Source: Ehretia macrophylla
Taxonomy: Eukaryota; Streptophyta; Magnoliopsida; Boraginales; Ehretiaceae
Length of the DNA: 64,000 bases
Direction of reading: 5' to 3'
NCBI GenBank assembly: GCA_037974665.1
Contig: CM075780.1
Location: forward strand, 54,291,594-54,355,593
Shown here piece after piece: positions 1-11,614 of the stretch. The position numbers were made by a program, and so were the translations under genes. Below the pieces are notes generated by a model, which saw only the letters and a list, made by a program, of their open reading frames with translations, did not search any database and was not told where the DNA came from. How positions within the stretch are numbered: position 1 is the stretch's first letter; the number at the start of each line of letters is the position of its first letter.

Positions 1-464
1 TTGATCACCAAAGTTCAAAGCAATTATTCAACACCCAAGATAGCTCAAGTAGGTTATTTTTAGGTGACAAGAAGTTTTACAATAGAACAATTTCACCCGA
101 GTCGGCTTAAAACTCGATTTTCGCAAAAGTCGGTGTATAAACCTAATAAATTCTTAAGCCGATTTTAAAACCGATTTAATCAAACACAGATCTATTAAAG
201 TCCGTGGACTAGGTCTAGAAGGGTTAAAAAGACCAGTTTCAAAATTTTAGCGGACGTGTTTCGAAAATACTATTCACTAAAAATCGACGATAAAATTTCT
301 GACTCCGTTTTTTATGAAAATTTCATGAATGCACATTTAGCATGTTCTAAGAGTATTGATATCAAAATTACCTCATTCTAAGTCACATAGCACATAGACA
401 AGTTAATTCACGCAAAACGAGATAAATACGCAAAACGAGATAAAATAGAAAAGTGGGGTTTCAC
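1..464 (-). repeat. Probable end of a decayed Tekay-type LTR
   Basis: No coding frame is visible. The segment ends in a GTGGGGTTTCAC-like string, which resembles the right end of the solo LTR at 52,955-55,802 (GGGGTCTCACA). It also carries an 18-bp direct repeat (CGCAAAACGAGATAAA, twice, about 411-445). It does not read as gag, although Tat gag lies just beyond the Tekay element at 10,457. I infer that another LTR sits here, cut by the window edge. The assignment is weak. Confidence 0.3.
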
Positions 465-469
465 GCAGG

Positions 470-2935
470 TATAACGCCCCGAACCCAACCCTATACTATA
501 GGTCAAGTCCGGACCCGTCACACGGACAGAGTCTCCTCTGTACCATGGACTAAATTGGTACCTGCAAATAGCCACATACAATTCTTGAATCACAATCAAA
601 CATTCATACAACCTAGCTTCCAAGATTCATAAAGCCAACCAACTCCTCAAGGCCATCCGAGCCTTGGAACAACAAAATGTATATCCTACAAGCATGTAAA
701 ACATCTCTTGAAACTTTAAGTTGTAAATAGCATGTTATACTTATAGGCTAACCACCACTTCTACCCACTAGACACACAAGCATGCAACAAAAGGAATAAA
801 GTCTAGTATCAATTATTACATGCTATCTACTATGCTATCAATCATACAAGATTACAACTTTGATACAACCATCAAATATCTACAAGACCACAAGGTCTCA
901 AAAGGAATAACAACCAACACTTGCACACAAGTCACACATATAAGCCAACCTTAACACAGAAGATACTCACAGAAGTTGTTCTAATTGCACTTCTTCCTCT
1001 TTCTCTACTACTACTAGCTGGGGGTTCACCTCAGCTTCTCCTGAAACATGTTAAATGAGGAATGAGCAACAATGTTGCCCAGCGAGGGAAATGATGCAGC
1101 ATACTGGGGCGTGCAACATGATATACAACAAAGATAACACATATACAACTCAAAGTAACAAAACTAGATAGACAAGTATTTAACCACATATAAAAAGGAT
1201 ACAGTTCCACTTGTCTTCAATCATGAGCCACGAGTCAAGATCTTCAAGCAAGTGCCGACAAAACCCTTATTCCTCCAAAATGGGGTACTCCGGATGTACC
1301 CCGATCCTACGACCCTTTCTCCTTAGATAGGTCCATATGCCCCAACGAGGTGAACTACTCCTCTAGGGTAGTAGAGTATACTCAGTGAGAGAAGGGAATA
1401 GGCACTATGGTAGTCGAGGGAGCACGGCAAGCCTGATACCACCCATGTTTCTCGACGCTACCATGTCCGAAAAGGTTGCGCAACCCCAAATCAAGTCCAC
1501 GAGAACCAAGATCATCAATTAACACATAAGAGAGACGACAAAGTAGGCCGCCCTCTCAATTAGCCACAATATATACAAAATAACGATACGAACATAAAAG
1601 AGACAAATGACATATTTTCCCACAAACTCCTCAATCAGCTCAATTATATCTTAGACAAGCATATAAATACATAACAACACATCTACAAGCACTTATAAGC
1701 ACCAAGGTAGTCATTTATCACTTTTCCCATTTCTTTAACCAAGCCATTCTTCTCCTATATGAGATTCAAAGTTCCAAAACTATAATCCAATCATTCTACA
1801 TTCCTAAAGAAGTCAAAAGACACCTATCAAGGCCCTGAAAACTCACTTTGGAGACAAAAACTCGGGAATGCCCCGAGTGGGTTTTAACTACACCTACGCT
1901 ATCCGGACCCCAATTTAACACAACGAAAGTATCAAAAGTGTTTCTATGCCCCAAGGATACCTAATCTAAGGTCCAAACGTGCTCGGATTACGTTTCGTGA
2001 AAAAACCCTCTTTTAAAAGTTAGCTAATTTTGCATTTTAACTCAAATTCGGGCAATTCAACTTCACGTGAACTTCTAACTAGTTTCACTAATGTCTAAAG
2101 CACCTAAAGGAAGCATCAATTCACTCTAAATAGCAAGTTATGTCAAAACCCTAAAATTTGTCACTATTCATCATCTTCTCTGTGCAATTCAAGCTTCTAG
2201 CCATGAAAAATGTTATCAAGCTACAAAAGAGTGTTATATAGCCTCTAGAGATAGCATATCAAGTATCAATAACAAGTATCATAGCTATAACCAACAATAC
2301 AAGAATTTCAAACATTTGACATAAACATAAAACATGCAATTTATGCAACTCCCTCACAATTTTGTAGGTGTAAACAAGTTGTGGAAGTCCTAGAAGCTCC
2401 AAAAAAATCCCCGAGATCAAGCCAAGAGACCAAGCTTGCAAAGATTGATGAAGAAATCTCCTCCTTTCTCTCCTAGGAGTCCATCGGGTTTGGGGGGGCA
2501 TTTTTGGCATTGTTTCATTTGTTTTGAGTCTATTATGCTTGTATGTATAATATATTATGTATATAATATATGTATGTTATATTATATTAGGTCAATTATT
2601 AGTATTTCCTAGTCAAACTTAGTTAAAACTCCTATTAAATGTTAGCTTAATCAAAAGTAATGTTTCACCTACGTAACACTATTCACACGAAGCACAAGTA
2701 ATTTTTCACATGTATGTTCCTGGCCTTCAAAGTTCAAAACTACAAGTTTCCGATTCCTTTTATAAGTCATGTTGTCTAAGAAAAATATTAAATCGACCAT
2801 TTAAGACAGTTAAATTTCTTATGAATAGTGACCTCTAAAAAAAAACAATCAAGCAAGAAAAGAAATGCACATAAAAATGTTCAAATAAGTATGCAACAGT
2901 CATTTAATAATGTGATGAAATTTTCGGGCGTCACA
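470..2935 (-). repeat. 3' LTR of the Tekay chromovirus
   Basis: It begins TATAACGCC and ends GGGCGTCACA on the + strand; the partner LTR is 7,985-10,449. It contains the stem-loop with loop ATCCGGA (minus-strand sense) at 1,282-1,302, the perfect palindrome GGTTGCGCAACC at 1,474-1,485, and a CTGTACCATGGAC block near 537. The minus-strand chromodomain frame reads through the purine tract about eleven codons into this LTR. Confidence 0.93.
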
Positions 2936-4369
2936 CCCTCTCCCCCTTAAACTAATTGCATCCACGTAATTCTTACATGATTCATTAAATAGCTCCCGAT
3001 ATTTCTCTCTTATCTGATCTTCCTGTTCCCAAGTGGCATCTTCAACTCTGTGATGATCCCAAAGAACTTTCACCATATGAATACTCTTGGTTCGAAGTTC
3101 CTGAATCTTTCTATCAACCACTCGAAGGGGTTTATCAACATATGCCAATGACTCATCGATCTCTAAAGGTTCTGGCTCTAGAATGTGCGAAGGATCCGGC
3201 TGATATTTCCTTAACAATGACACATGAAACATATCATGAATTTTGCCCAAACTCGGAGGTAAAGCTAATCTGTAAGCCAAATCCCCAACTTTCTCAGTAA
3301 TTTCAAACGACCCCACATACCTAGGACTGAGTTTACCTCCCTTTCCGTGTCAAATTATACCTTTGTGCGGAGAGACTTTCAAGAACACATGATCACCCAC
3401 TGAAAATACTAAGTCCCGTTGGCGTCTATCAGTATAACTTTTCTATCGGCTTTGAGCTGTGAGCATTCTTTTCTTTATAAGTTTCACATTATCAACCATT
3501 TTGATCATCTCAGGTAGAATAGCTGGGTCAACAGTCTTCATTTCTCCTACCTCATCCCAATATAACGGGGATCTATATTTCCGCCTGTAAAGTGTCTCGT
3601 AGGGTGTCATATTAATTGTAGCCTGATAATTGTTATTATAAGCAAACTCTGCATGAGGCAAATACCTTTCCCAACTCTTACCGAAATCTAGAATACAAGC
3701 TCGTAACATGTCCTCCAGTATCCTGATAGTCCTCTCAGATTGTCTTTTTGTCTGCGGGTGATATGCAGTACTGAAGTTCAAATTAGTTTCCAAAGCCTTT
3801 TGTAGTTTCTGCCAGAACTGCGAAGTAAACCTAGGATCTCTGTCTCACACTATACTAGTTGGAACCCCGTGCAATCTCACAATGTTTTCAACACACAACT
3901 CAGCCAGTTTATCAAGAGTATCTATTTTTTTTGTAGCAATAAAATGTGAGGTTTTTGTCAATCGGTCAACCACAACCCATATGGAATCATTACCTAGCGG
4001 TGATCTCGGCAAATCAGATACAAAGTCTATAGTAACCTGGTCTTATTTCCATACAAGAATCTCCAATGGTTGCAATAATCCCGCAGGTCTTTGATGCTCA
4101 GCTTTAACCTTTTGGCAAGTCAAACATTTAGCCACATAATCTGCTATCTTCCTCTTCATATTATTCCACCAGAAGTTTTGTTTCAAGTCCCTGTACATCT
4201 TAGTACTACCAGGGTGGATAGTGTATTTGGTGCTATGAGCTTCAGCAAAAATTTCATCCTTTACAGCTGAACCACTGGGAACACAAATTCTATTCCTATA
4301 CTTGAATAGTCCATCATTATGCAGCTTGAAATCGAACTTTCCCCTTTTGGACTTCTCTGGAATCTTCAA
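2900..4369 (-). pseudogene. Integrase with C-terminal chromodomain (Tekay pol), broken
   Basis: The integrase inserts the cDNA into chromatin. The first open piece (4,369-4,043) holds the HHCC zinc-binding domain (HSTKYTIH ... CLTC). The core follows with its three acidic residues still readable ([24 protein letters not shown]), then a GPF/chromodomain tail (3,316-2,900: FHVSLLRKYQPD, VLWDHHRVEDATWE). The chromodomain is the chromovirus hallmark and is thought to steer integration to heterochromatin. Stops interrupt the frame at about 4,033, 3,845-3,847, 3,443-3,445 and 3,350-3,352; two of them (TAG before KSYTD and TGA before HGKGG) are one C-to-T change from CAG and CGA. Not functional. Confidence 0.9.
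2936..2948 (-). other. Polypurine tract (plus-strand primer)
   Basis: On the minus strand this reads AAGGGGGAGAGGG directly before the 3' LTR. It is where plus-strand DNA synthesis is primed. The same context (AAGG..GGAGAG after an AATTG-rich stretch) is found in the elements at 12,541 and 26,820. Confidence 0.85.
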
Positions 4370-4384
4370 TAACTGAGGATCTAT

Positions 4385-5188
4385 CTATTGTGCTTCCCTT
4401 ATCCTAGACAACAACAAAGACTGAATTTGTAGACTAGCAGATTGGATACTTGTTCTAGAAGCCTTCGGTTTCCACAGACACAACTCCTGCACAGTTTCCC
4501 AGTCCTTTATTATCAAACTGTCCACAGTAGCTTTTCGGTTCAATGCATCTGCAACAGTGTTAGCTTTGCCTGGCAAGTAGTTAATGGTACAATTATAATC
4601 ATTCAATAGCTCTAACCAACGCCTTTGCCTCATATTCAAATCCTTTTGAGAAAATAGATATTTCAAACTTTTGTGATCAGTGAATATCTTAAATTGATTA
4701 CCCCACAAGTAATGTCGCCATTTCTTTAAAGCAAAGACAACAACAGCAAGCTCAAGATCATGAGTAGGATAATTAAGTTCATAAGGCTTTAATTTCCTCA
4801 AGGCATAAGCTAGTACCTTACCATTTTGCATAAGAACGCAGCCTAAACCTTCTTTCGAAGCATCACTATAAATCACTAAATTATATGTTCCTTCAAGCAA
4901 TGCAAGGATAGGTCCAGTTGTAAGTCTCTTCTTCAATTCCTGAAAGCTGGCTTCACATCTATCATCGCAGTTAAACACAGTTTTCTTATGAGTCAAGGAA
5001 GTTAATGGTCCAGCAATTTTAGAAAAGTCTTTAACAAATCGCCTGTAGTAACCAGCCAACCCTAGGAAACTACGGACTTCCATCACAATTTTAGGTCTTT
5101 TCCAAGACATTACTACTTCAATTTTCGTAGGATCAACATATATAGCCTCCTGTGAGATGATATGTCCTAAAAAGGCAACCTGTTTCAA
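4385..5188 (-). pseudogene. RT thumb and RNase H domain (Tekay pol)
   Basis: An open frame of 267 codons covers the RT connection ([27 protein letters not shown]) and an RNase H domain whose acidic residues can be read: [13 protein letters not shown], the glutamate in THDLELA, and [11 protein letters not shown]. It ends with the [15 protein letters not shown] segment that closes the domain. RNase H removes the RNA strand during reverse transcription. A frameshift near 5,200 separates it from the RT fingers and palm in the preceding piece: LFANLT runs out of frame there, and [13 protein letters not shown] is in the other frame. The domain is well preserved but stranded by the shift. Confidence 0.9.
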
Positions 5189-5718
5189 CCAGAATTCACA
5201 CTTGTTAAATTGGCAAATAACTTATGTTCTTGCAATGTTCGTAACACAATTCTTAAATGTTCTTCATGCTCTGCTTCTGATTTAGAATACACCAATATAT
5301 CATCAATAAAGATTACAACAAATTGGTCAAGGTATGGTCCAAACACCTTCTGCATCAGATCCATAAATGCGGTTGGAGCATTTGTCAACCTAAACGGCAG
5401 TACAACAAATTCATAGTGGCCATACCAGGTTCTGAAAGCAGTCTTGGGCACATCCTCTTTTCGAATTCTCAATTGATAATAATCCTGTCTCAAGTCAAAT
5501 TTAGAATACACAACAGCACCCTGCAACTGATCAAATAATTCTTCAATCAAAGTCAAATAATATTTATTTTTCACATTCACTTGATTAAGTCCCCGATAGT
5601 CGATGCACAACTGCAATGTACTATCTTTCTTTTTCATAAATAAAATAAGAACACCCCACGGCGAAGAGCTAGGCTGCATAAATCCCTTGTCAAGCAAACC
5701 TTGTAGTTGAATTTTCAA
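5185..5718 (-). pseudogene. Reverse transcriptase palm (Tekay pol)
   Basis: 177 codons with the conserved RT blocks: [40 protein letters not shown] and the catalytic box FIDDILVYS, so the two aspartates of the YxDD box remain. It copies genomic RNA into cDNA. A single TAG at 5,719-5,721 separates it from the protease in the same frame, and a frameshift near 5,200 cuts it from the thumb/RNase H piece. The catalytic box is intact even though the polyprotein is broken on both sides. Confidence 0.92.
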
Positions 5719-5721
5719 CTC

Positions 5722-6366
5722 CTACAACTTAAGGGGAGCCATTTTATATGGGGTTCTAGAAATATGATTAGTTCTTGGCAACAAATCAATCACAAACTCT
5801 ATTTTTCGGTCAGGTGGTAACCCCGGTAATTCTTCAAGAAATACCCCCGGGAAGTCTTTTACAACAGGTACCTCATTCAGTTTCAATTTATCCCCAGGTT
5901 GATTAATTAAGTAAACTAGATATGCATCACAACCTGTGCCTAACATTTTAGTAGCTTTAATAGAAGAAATGATGTAAGTCCCAGTACTTTTCCGACTCCC
6001 AACAATTTTAATAATAGGTTGCTCAGGTATCTCTAAAGTTATAATTTTCCTTCTACAATCCAGATAAGCATAATACCGCCCCAACCAGTCCATCCCCAAA
6101 ATAACCTCAAAGTCTCGGAATGGCATAATAATTAAATCAACAGGATACATGTGTCTCTCAATACAAATATCACAATCTTTACACACAGACTCCGTAACAA
6201 ATTTAGTACACATAAGATTACCTACTTCAATTACATACGACAGTTTATCAACTATTAAAGCAGTAGATTGTGCACACATAGGAGTGAAAAATGAATGTGT
6301 AGTGCCGGTGTCAATCAAAACTACTACTGGCTTATTATTAATAAGAAAAGTACCTTCCACTACCAC
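5722..6366 (-). pseudogene. Aspartic protease (Tekay gag-pol)
   Basis: Retroviral-type aspartic protease that would cut the gag-pol polyprotein. The catalytic triad region reads LIDTGTTHSFF (residues about 16-26) and the flap-side partner VILGMDWL is near residue 88, so the active-site DTG is intact. After the domain the frame continues into the linker before RT (GVFLEELPGLPPDRKIEF, then PRTNHISRTPYKMAP). The open stretch continues the gag frame upstream with no stop just before it; the ATG at its start is internal to the polyprotein, not a real start. Confidence 0.9.
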
Positions 6367-6399
6367 TGTCGTATCAGGAAGCTCTTCCTGGTCTAAAGC

Positions 6400-7680
6400 A
6401 AATACATGTGCCTGGTCTCGTGGAGCTGCAGCTGCACCTGATGCTCGGGTCTGAGCACTCTGGCCTAATGTCTGACCCTATCCCTACTTAAACCTGGGGC
6501 AATCTCTAGCTCGGAGATAGTCGTTGCTACAACCAATGCATCAGCCCAACTTCCTCCAACACTCTGCCTCAGAATGGCCCTTGCAATTACAGTGACTACA
6601 CTGCTGGTTTTTCCTTGCAGTAGTGCCCCCTGTAGGAGCCCTGTAAGTGGATGTAGCAGAGCTACCTTGCTGAGATCTAGTGGCAACTGGTCGGGTCTGT
6701 GATTGTCCCTGTGGCTGGCTCTGAGCTAACCTCGGTTGAGACTATGTCTGAACTAGCCCTGGGTAGCTCAGAGGCTATCTCGACTGCCGAACCTGAACAG
6801 GCTGCTGAAACTGTCTCTGATAACTCTGACTCTGAGACTAATACTACCGTTTACTCGACTGACTAGACTCGGCCAACACATCTGCCTTGCATTTCTCATA
6901 TCTCGATGCGGCCCTAACTACTGCAGCATAATTAGCGTAGTCCTACTAAGACAAATTAAACAAAATATCACTTCTCAGACCTCTGATAAATCTCTGAATC
7001 TTCATGTCTTCAGGCTGCACTAAAGCTGGCACGTAGCAAGAGAGTCTAGTGAAAAAAGTCTCGTACTGATCCACAGTCATATTTCCCTACCTCAGAGATA
7101 TGAACTCTTCTTGATGTCTCTCACGAGCTACCACAGATACATACTTATCTCGGAATTCCCGAATAAAGTTAGCCTACGAATGTTGTACCCTTTCAGCCTC
7201 CCATTTTTCTCTAACAGAACGCCACGATTCCTCTGCGTCACCCTCAAGTAAAAATGCAGCATAAGTGATTTTCCTTTCATCATTGCACTCAAGTATCACA
7301 GCAACTTTCCCAAATTTACCCAGCCATATTTCTGCCTTCATATCATCCGGCTCTCCATAGAAGCTATACGCCCCGTGGTGTAAGAACTTATCAAATAAAT
7401 TTTCCCCAGCAGTACCGCTACCCTCGGCTCTAGGGGCCTGATTACCTCAACCAGTCCCTGCTTGACCCTACTGGGTCACAAACTGAGCAATAGTATTCAT
7501 AGTAGTGGCCATTGTGGCCATAATTTGTGTAGTGGTCGGTTCTTGCCCTTTAGGTACATTCCCCACCTGTGGTACATTCCCAGCTACTCCGGCCTCCTGC
7601 CTAGGTATATCCTGCCTGGGTACTTCCTCCAGTTCCCTTCTCGGCCTTCCTCTCCTTCACATCTCCGTACTAGAAGAGTT
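6400..7680 (-). pseudogene. Gag polyprotein (Tekay), riddled with stops
   Basis: Reading one minus-strand frame from about 7,680 gives a Gag capsid domain (GEPDDMKAEIWLGKF, EGDAEESWRSVREKW, GNMTVDQYETFFTRL, PEDMKIQRFIRGLR) and a Q/S-rich linker. A CCHC zinc knuckle follows (CSHCNCKGHSEAEC, about 6,560-6,605), then a second knuckle (CIGCSNDYLRARDC) whose histidine is gone. The frame runs straight into the protease. Stops include 7,468-7,470, 7,447-7,449, 7,174-7,176 and 7,087-7,089; those checked are TAG or TGA where CAG or CGA would fit. Gag would form the particle and bind RNA. No long open frame remains, so this rests on motifs. Confidence 0.8.
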
Positions 7681-7966
7681 TAATGTTATAATAAGCACAT
7701 AGACAACATAAAAATAACACATACATGTTTCAATCATCTTATGCACATAAGACAACACATAAGCACTTAACATGCATCAAACACTAAACTTTTCATATTC
7801 GCACTATATCATGCATTAGACACTTCTTTTACATGCTAGCATGTCCTTACTCAAGCACTTATTCACTTAGGCAACTAGACAATCATATAGCCACGCAATT
7901 TAATTTTCACATATGGACCTCTACCCACATACCAAAGAAGTTAACCCGGCTTCATGCATTCAAATA

Positions 7967-7978
7967 GCTCTAATACCA
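7967..7978 (-). other. Primer binding site, initiator Met tRNA type
   Basis: On the minus strand it reads TGGTATTAGAGC, seven bases inside the 5' LTR. It is one base off TGGTATCAGAGC, the complement of the plant initiator tRNA-Met 3' end that is found unmutated in the two other internal regions in this window. Confidence 0.85.
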
Positions 7979-7984
7979 CCTAAA

Positions 7985-10449
7985 TGTAACGCCCTGAACC
8001 TAACCCCACACTATAGGTCAAGTCCGGACCCGTCACATGGATAGAGTCTCCTCTGTACCATGGACTAAAATGGTACTTGCAAATAGTCACATACAATTCT
8101 TGAATCACAATCAAACATTCATACAACCTAGCTTCCAAGATTCATAAAGCCAACCAGTTCCTCAAGGCCATCTGAGCCTTGGAACAACAAAACATATATC
8201 CTACAAGCATGCAAATCATCTCTTGAAACTTTAAGTTGTAAATAACATGTTATACTTATAGGCTAACCACCACTTCTACCCACTAGACACACAAGCATGC
8301 AATAACAGGAATAAAGTTTAGTATCATTACTTGTCATTTACTATGCTATCAATCATACAACATTACAACTTTGATACAACCATCAAATATCTACAAGACC
8401 ACAAGGTCTCAAAAGGAATAACAACCAACACTTGCACATAAGCCATACATATAAGCCAACCTTAATACACAAGATAGACACAGAAGTTGTTCTAATTGCA
8501 CTTCTTCATCTTCTTCTACTGCTATTAGCTGGGGGTTCACCTCAGCTTCTCCTGAAACATATTAAATGAGGAGTGAGCAACAATATTGCCCATCGAGGGA
8601 GGTAATGCAGCATACCGGGGCATGCAACATGATATGCAACAAAGATAACACATATATAACTCAAAGTAACAAAACTAGATAGGCAAGTATTTAACCACAT
8701 ATAAAAAGGATACGGTTCCACTTGTCTTCAATCACGAGCCACGAGCCAAGATCTTCAAGCAAGTGTCGGCAAAACCCTTATTCCTCCAAAATGGGGTACT
8801 CCGGATGTACCCCGATCCTACGACCCTTTTCTCCTGAGGTAGGTCCATATGCCTCAACGAGGTGAACCATGCCTCTGGGGTAATGGAGTATACTCAGCGA
8901 GAGAAAGGGAATAAGCACCATAGTAGTCGAGGGAGCACAACAAGCCCGATGTCGCCAGTGTTTCTCGATACTACCATGTCCGAAAAGGTTGCGCAACCCC
9001 AAATCAAGTCTACGAGAACCAAGATCATCAATTAACACATAAGAGGGACGACAAAGTAGGCCGCCCTCTCAATTATTCACAATATATACAAAATAACGAT
9101 ACGAACATAAAAGAGACAAATGACATTTTCCCACAAACTCTTCAGTCAGCTCAATTATATCTTAGACAAGCATATAAATACATAACAACACATCTACAAG
9201 CACTTATAAGCACCAAGGTAGTCATTTATCAATTTTTCCCTTTCTTTAACCAAGTCATTCTTCTCCTATATGAGATTCAAAGTTCCAAAACTACAATCCA
9301 ATTATTCTACATTCCTAAAGAAGCCAAAAGACACCTATCAAGGCCCTGAAAACTTGCTTTGGAGACAAAAGTTCAGAAAGGCCTCGAGTGGGTTTTAACT
9401 ATACCTACCCTATCCGGACCCCAATTTAACACAACGAAGGCACCAAAAGTGCTTCCATGCCCCAAGGATACCTAATCTAAGGTCCAAACGTGCCCGGATT
9501 ACGTTTCATGAAAACCCCTCTTTTAGAAGTTAGCTAGTTTTGCATTTTAACTCAAATTCGGGCAATTCAACTTCACGTGAGCTTCTAACTAGTTTCACTA
9601 ATGTCTAGAGAACCTAAAGGAAGTATCAATTCACTCTAAATAGCAAGTTATGTCAAAACCCTAAAATTTGTCACTATTCATCATCTTCTTTGTGCAATTC
9701 AAGCTTCTAGTCATGGAAAATGTTATCAAGCTACAAAAGAATGTTCTATAGCCTCTAGAGATATCATATCAAGCATCAATAACAAGTATCATAGCTATAA
9801 CCAACAATACAATAATTTCAAACATTTGACATAAACATAAAACATGCAATTTATGCAACTCCCTCACAATTTTGTTGGTGTAGGCAAGTTGTAGAAGTCC
9901 TAGAAGCTCCAAAAACTCCCCAAGATCAAGTCAAGAGACCAAGCTTGCAAAGATTGATGATGAAATCTCCTTCTTTCTCTCCTAGGAGTCCATCGGGTAT
10001 GGGGGGAGGAGGGCATTTTTGGCATTGTTTCATTTGTTTTGAGTCTATTATGCTTGTATGTATAATATATTATGTATATAGTATATGTATGTTATATTAT
10101 ATTAGGTCAATTATTAGTATTTCCTAGTCAAACTTAGTTAAAACTCCTATTAAATGCTAGCTTAATCAAAACTAATGTTTCACCTACGTAACACTATTCA
10201 CACGAAGCACAAGTCATTTTTCACATGCATGTTCCTGGCCTCCAAAGTCCAAAACTATAAGTTTCTGATTACTTTTATAAGTCGTGTTGTCTAGGAAAAT
10301 TATTAAATCGAGTATTTAAGACAGTTAAATTTTTTATGAATAGTGATCTCTAAAAAAAACAATCAAGCAAGAAAAGAAATGCACATAAAAATGCTCAAAT
10401 AAGTATGCAATAGTCATTTAATATTGTGATGAAATTTTCAGGCATCATA
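7985..10449 (-). repeat. 5' LTR of the Tekay chromovirus
   Basis: Partner of 470-2,935 and collinear with it for its whole length. It starts TGTAACGCC and ends in a decayed CATCATA on the + strand. The internal stem-loop is at 8,793-8,813 and the palindrome GGTTGCGCAACC at 8,987-8,998. Transcription of the element would start within this LTR and run towards lower coordinates; no promoter element could be fixed. Confidence 0.93.
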
Positions 10450-10456
10450 CCAGGGG

Positions 10457-10851
10457 TATATACACGCCAGGAGGTTCATTAAGCGCAGAGAGATGATGAC
10501 AAGGAGAAATAATAGACAAAGAAAGGAGAGTCTTCTGCACCGAAAGGTCAACTCGAGAATAAAGCCTAGGGTAATGCTAAGGGGAAGCAACAGCAACAGC
10601 AACGAAGGTTGAAGTCGAGGTTCACTGTGTTCACCCCCCTTAACACTCTGATGGAGCAAATCCTAATAGAGGTACATGGTCATTACAACATACCTCCACC
10701 CCAACCTATGGGAGGCCGACTAGAGAGGAGGTCAAAAACCATGTTATGCCGATTTCACAATGATTTCGGGTACAACACTAAGGATTGCAAGGAGTTGAAA
10801 CAAGAGATTGAGGCTCTTATTGCCCGAGGACACCTGAGGAGGTATATCTAA
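10457..10851 (+). pseudogene. C-terminal gag fragment of the Tat element
   Basis: From 10,458 the frame is coding-like with several stops. It includes a poly-Gln patch, then FTVFTPLNTLMEQIL, and a zinc-finger-like segment (CRFHNDFGYNTKDC, followed by KELKQEIEALIARGHLRRYI). The C-x2-H and H/N-x4-C spacing with the following EIEALI helix is typical of Tat gag. The N-terminal half is missing: the sequence left of the Tekay insertion is not gag. A frameshift near 10,850 separates it from the protease. Confidence 0.75.
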
Positions 10852-10906
10852 GGATAGCCACCCTGGAACCCAGATCAAGGAGGGAAGAGCAAGGGAGAGA
10901 AGCCCC

Positions 10907-11512
10907 ATGAGACGAGCAGTATATGGTGTCTATCAGGCTATAATTGAGACCATTGTTGGAGGCCTTACCTCGGGTGGAGAGACCTCAGCGGGGCGGAAGG
11001 GATACATTTGGGCCAGGTGTGAGCAGGGACTAGTTGCAGGAATAATTCGACGCTTGGAGATGATGACCTTCTCCTCGGACAATTTAGAAGGGGTACTACT
11101 CCCACATGATGACCCCTTAATGATCAGTGCAACCATCTCAAACCACATAGTTAGGAGGATTATGGAAAATATTGGGAGCTCGGCGGAGGTAATCTTCCTA
11201 AAGACTTTTGAGTAGTTAAAGTTGTATCGGAGTAGGTTGAGACCGATGAGAGGCACCTTGGCAGGATTCACCAGGCACGGGTATAAGGTTGATGGGATAA
11301 TCAACGTCCCACTAACTCTGGATGTGGGGGACAAGCGTGCCACCATACAAGCTAACTTCATTGTGATGGACTGCAACTCAGCCTATAAAGGGATCTTGGG
11401 ACAGGTGGCCCAGAACTACTTTAGAGCAGTGTCTTCCACCTATTATCAGATGCTGAAGTTTCTGACCCTAATCGAGATTGCAAGGCTCAGAAGAGCACAA
11501 CTTTCAACTTGA
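10907..11512 (+). pseudogene. Aspartic protease of the Tat element, active site lost
   Basis: One frame from 10,907, with a TAG at 11,213-11,215, reads a retropepsin: SSDNLEGVLLPHDDPLMISATI, then the active-site region IMENIGSSAEVIFLK, then GTLAGFTRHGYKVDGII, LDVGDKRATIQANFIVMD and AYKGILGQ. The active site would need an aspartate in a D-x-G-S-S arrangement; here ENIGSSA stands in its place, so the catalytic residue appears lost. The ILGQ partner strand and the YHQMLKF-like end of the domain (YYQMLKFLT) support the family. Confidence 0.75.
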
Positions 11513-11614
11513 GAGTGCTATGAAACCTCCCTGCACCCAAAGTTCTATGCAAATTAGAGTCCGAACCTAGCCGGGGAGAACAGAGATACCAAGCGTGGTA
11601 GCCCTGCTAAGGAC

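Larger units (their letters stand above)
470..10449 (-). mobile_element. Complete Tekay/Del-type chromovirus (Ty3 superfamily), inactive
   Basis: A structurally complete LTR retrotransposon read on the minus strand: 5' LTR 7,985-10,449, primer site 7,967-7,978, gag-protease-RT-RNase H-integrase-chromodomain from about 7,680 down to 2,900, purine tract 2,936-2,948, 3' LTR 470-2,935. The flanks are GCAGG (465-469) and CCAGG (10,450-10,454), a 5-bp target duplication with one mismatch. The LTRs of about 2.47 kb, the paired gag zinc knuckles and the C-terminal chromodomain fit the Tekay/Del clade. Many stops and at least one frameshift make it inactive. The first 120 aligned bases of the two LTRs show about ten differences, nearly all transitions, so it is not a recent insertion. 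Confidence 0.93.
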
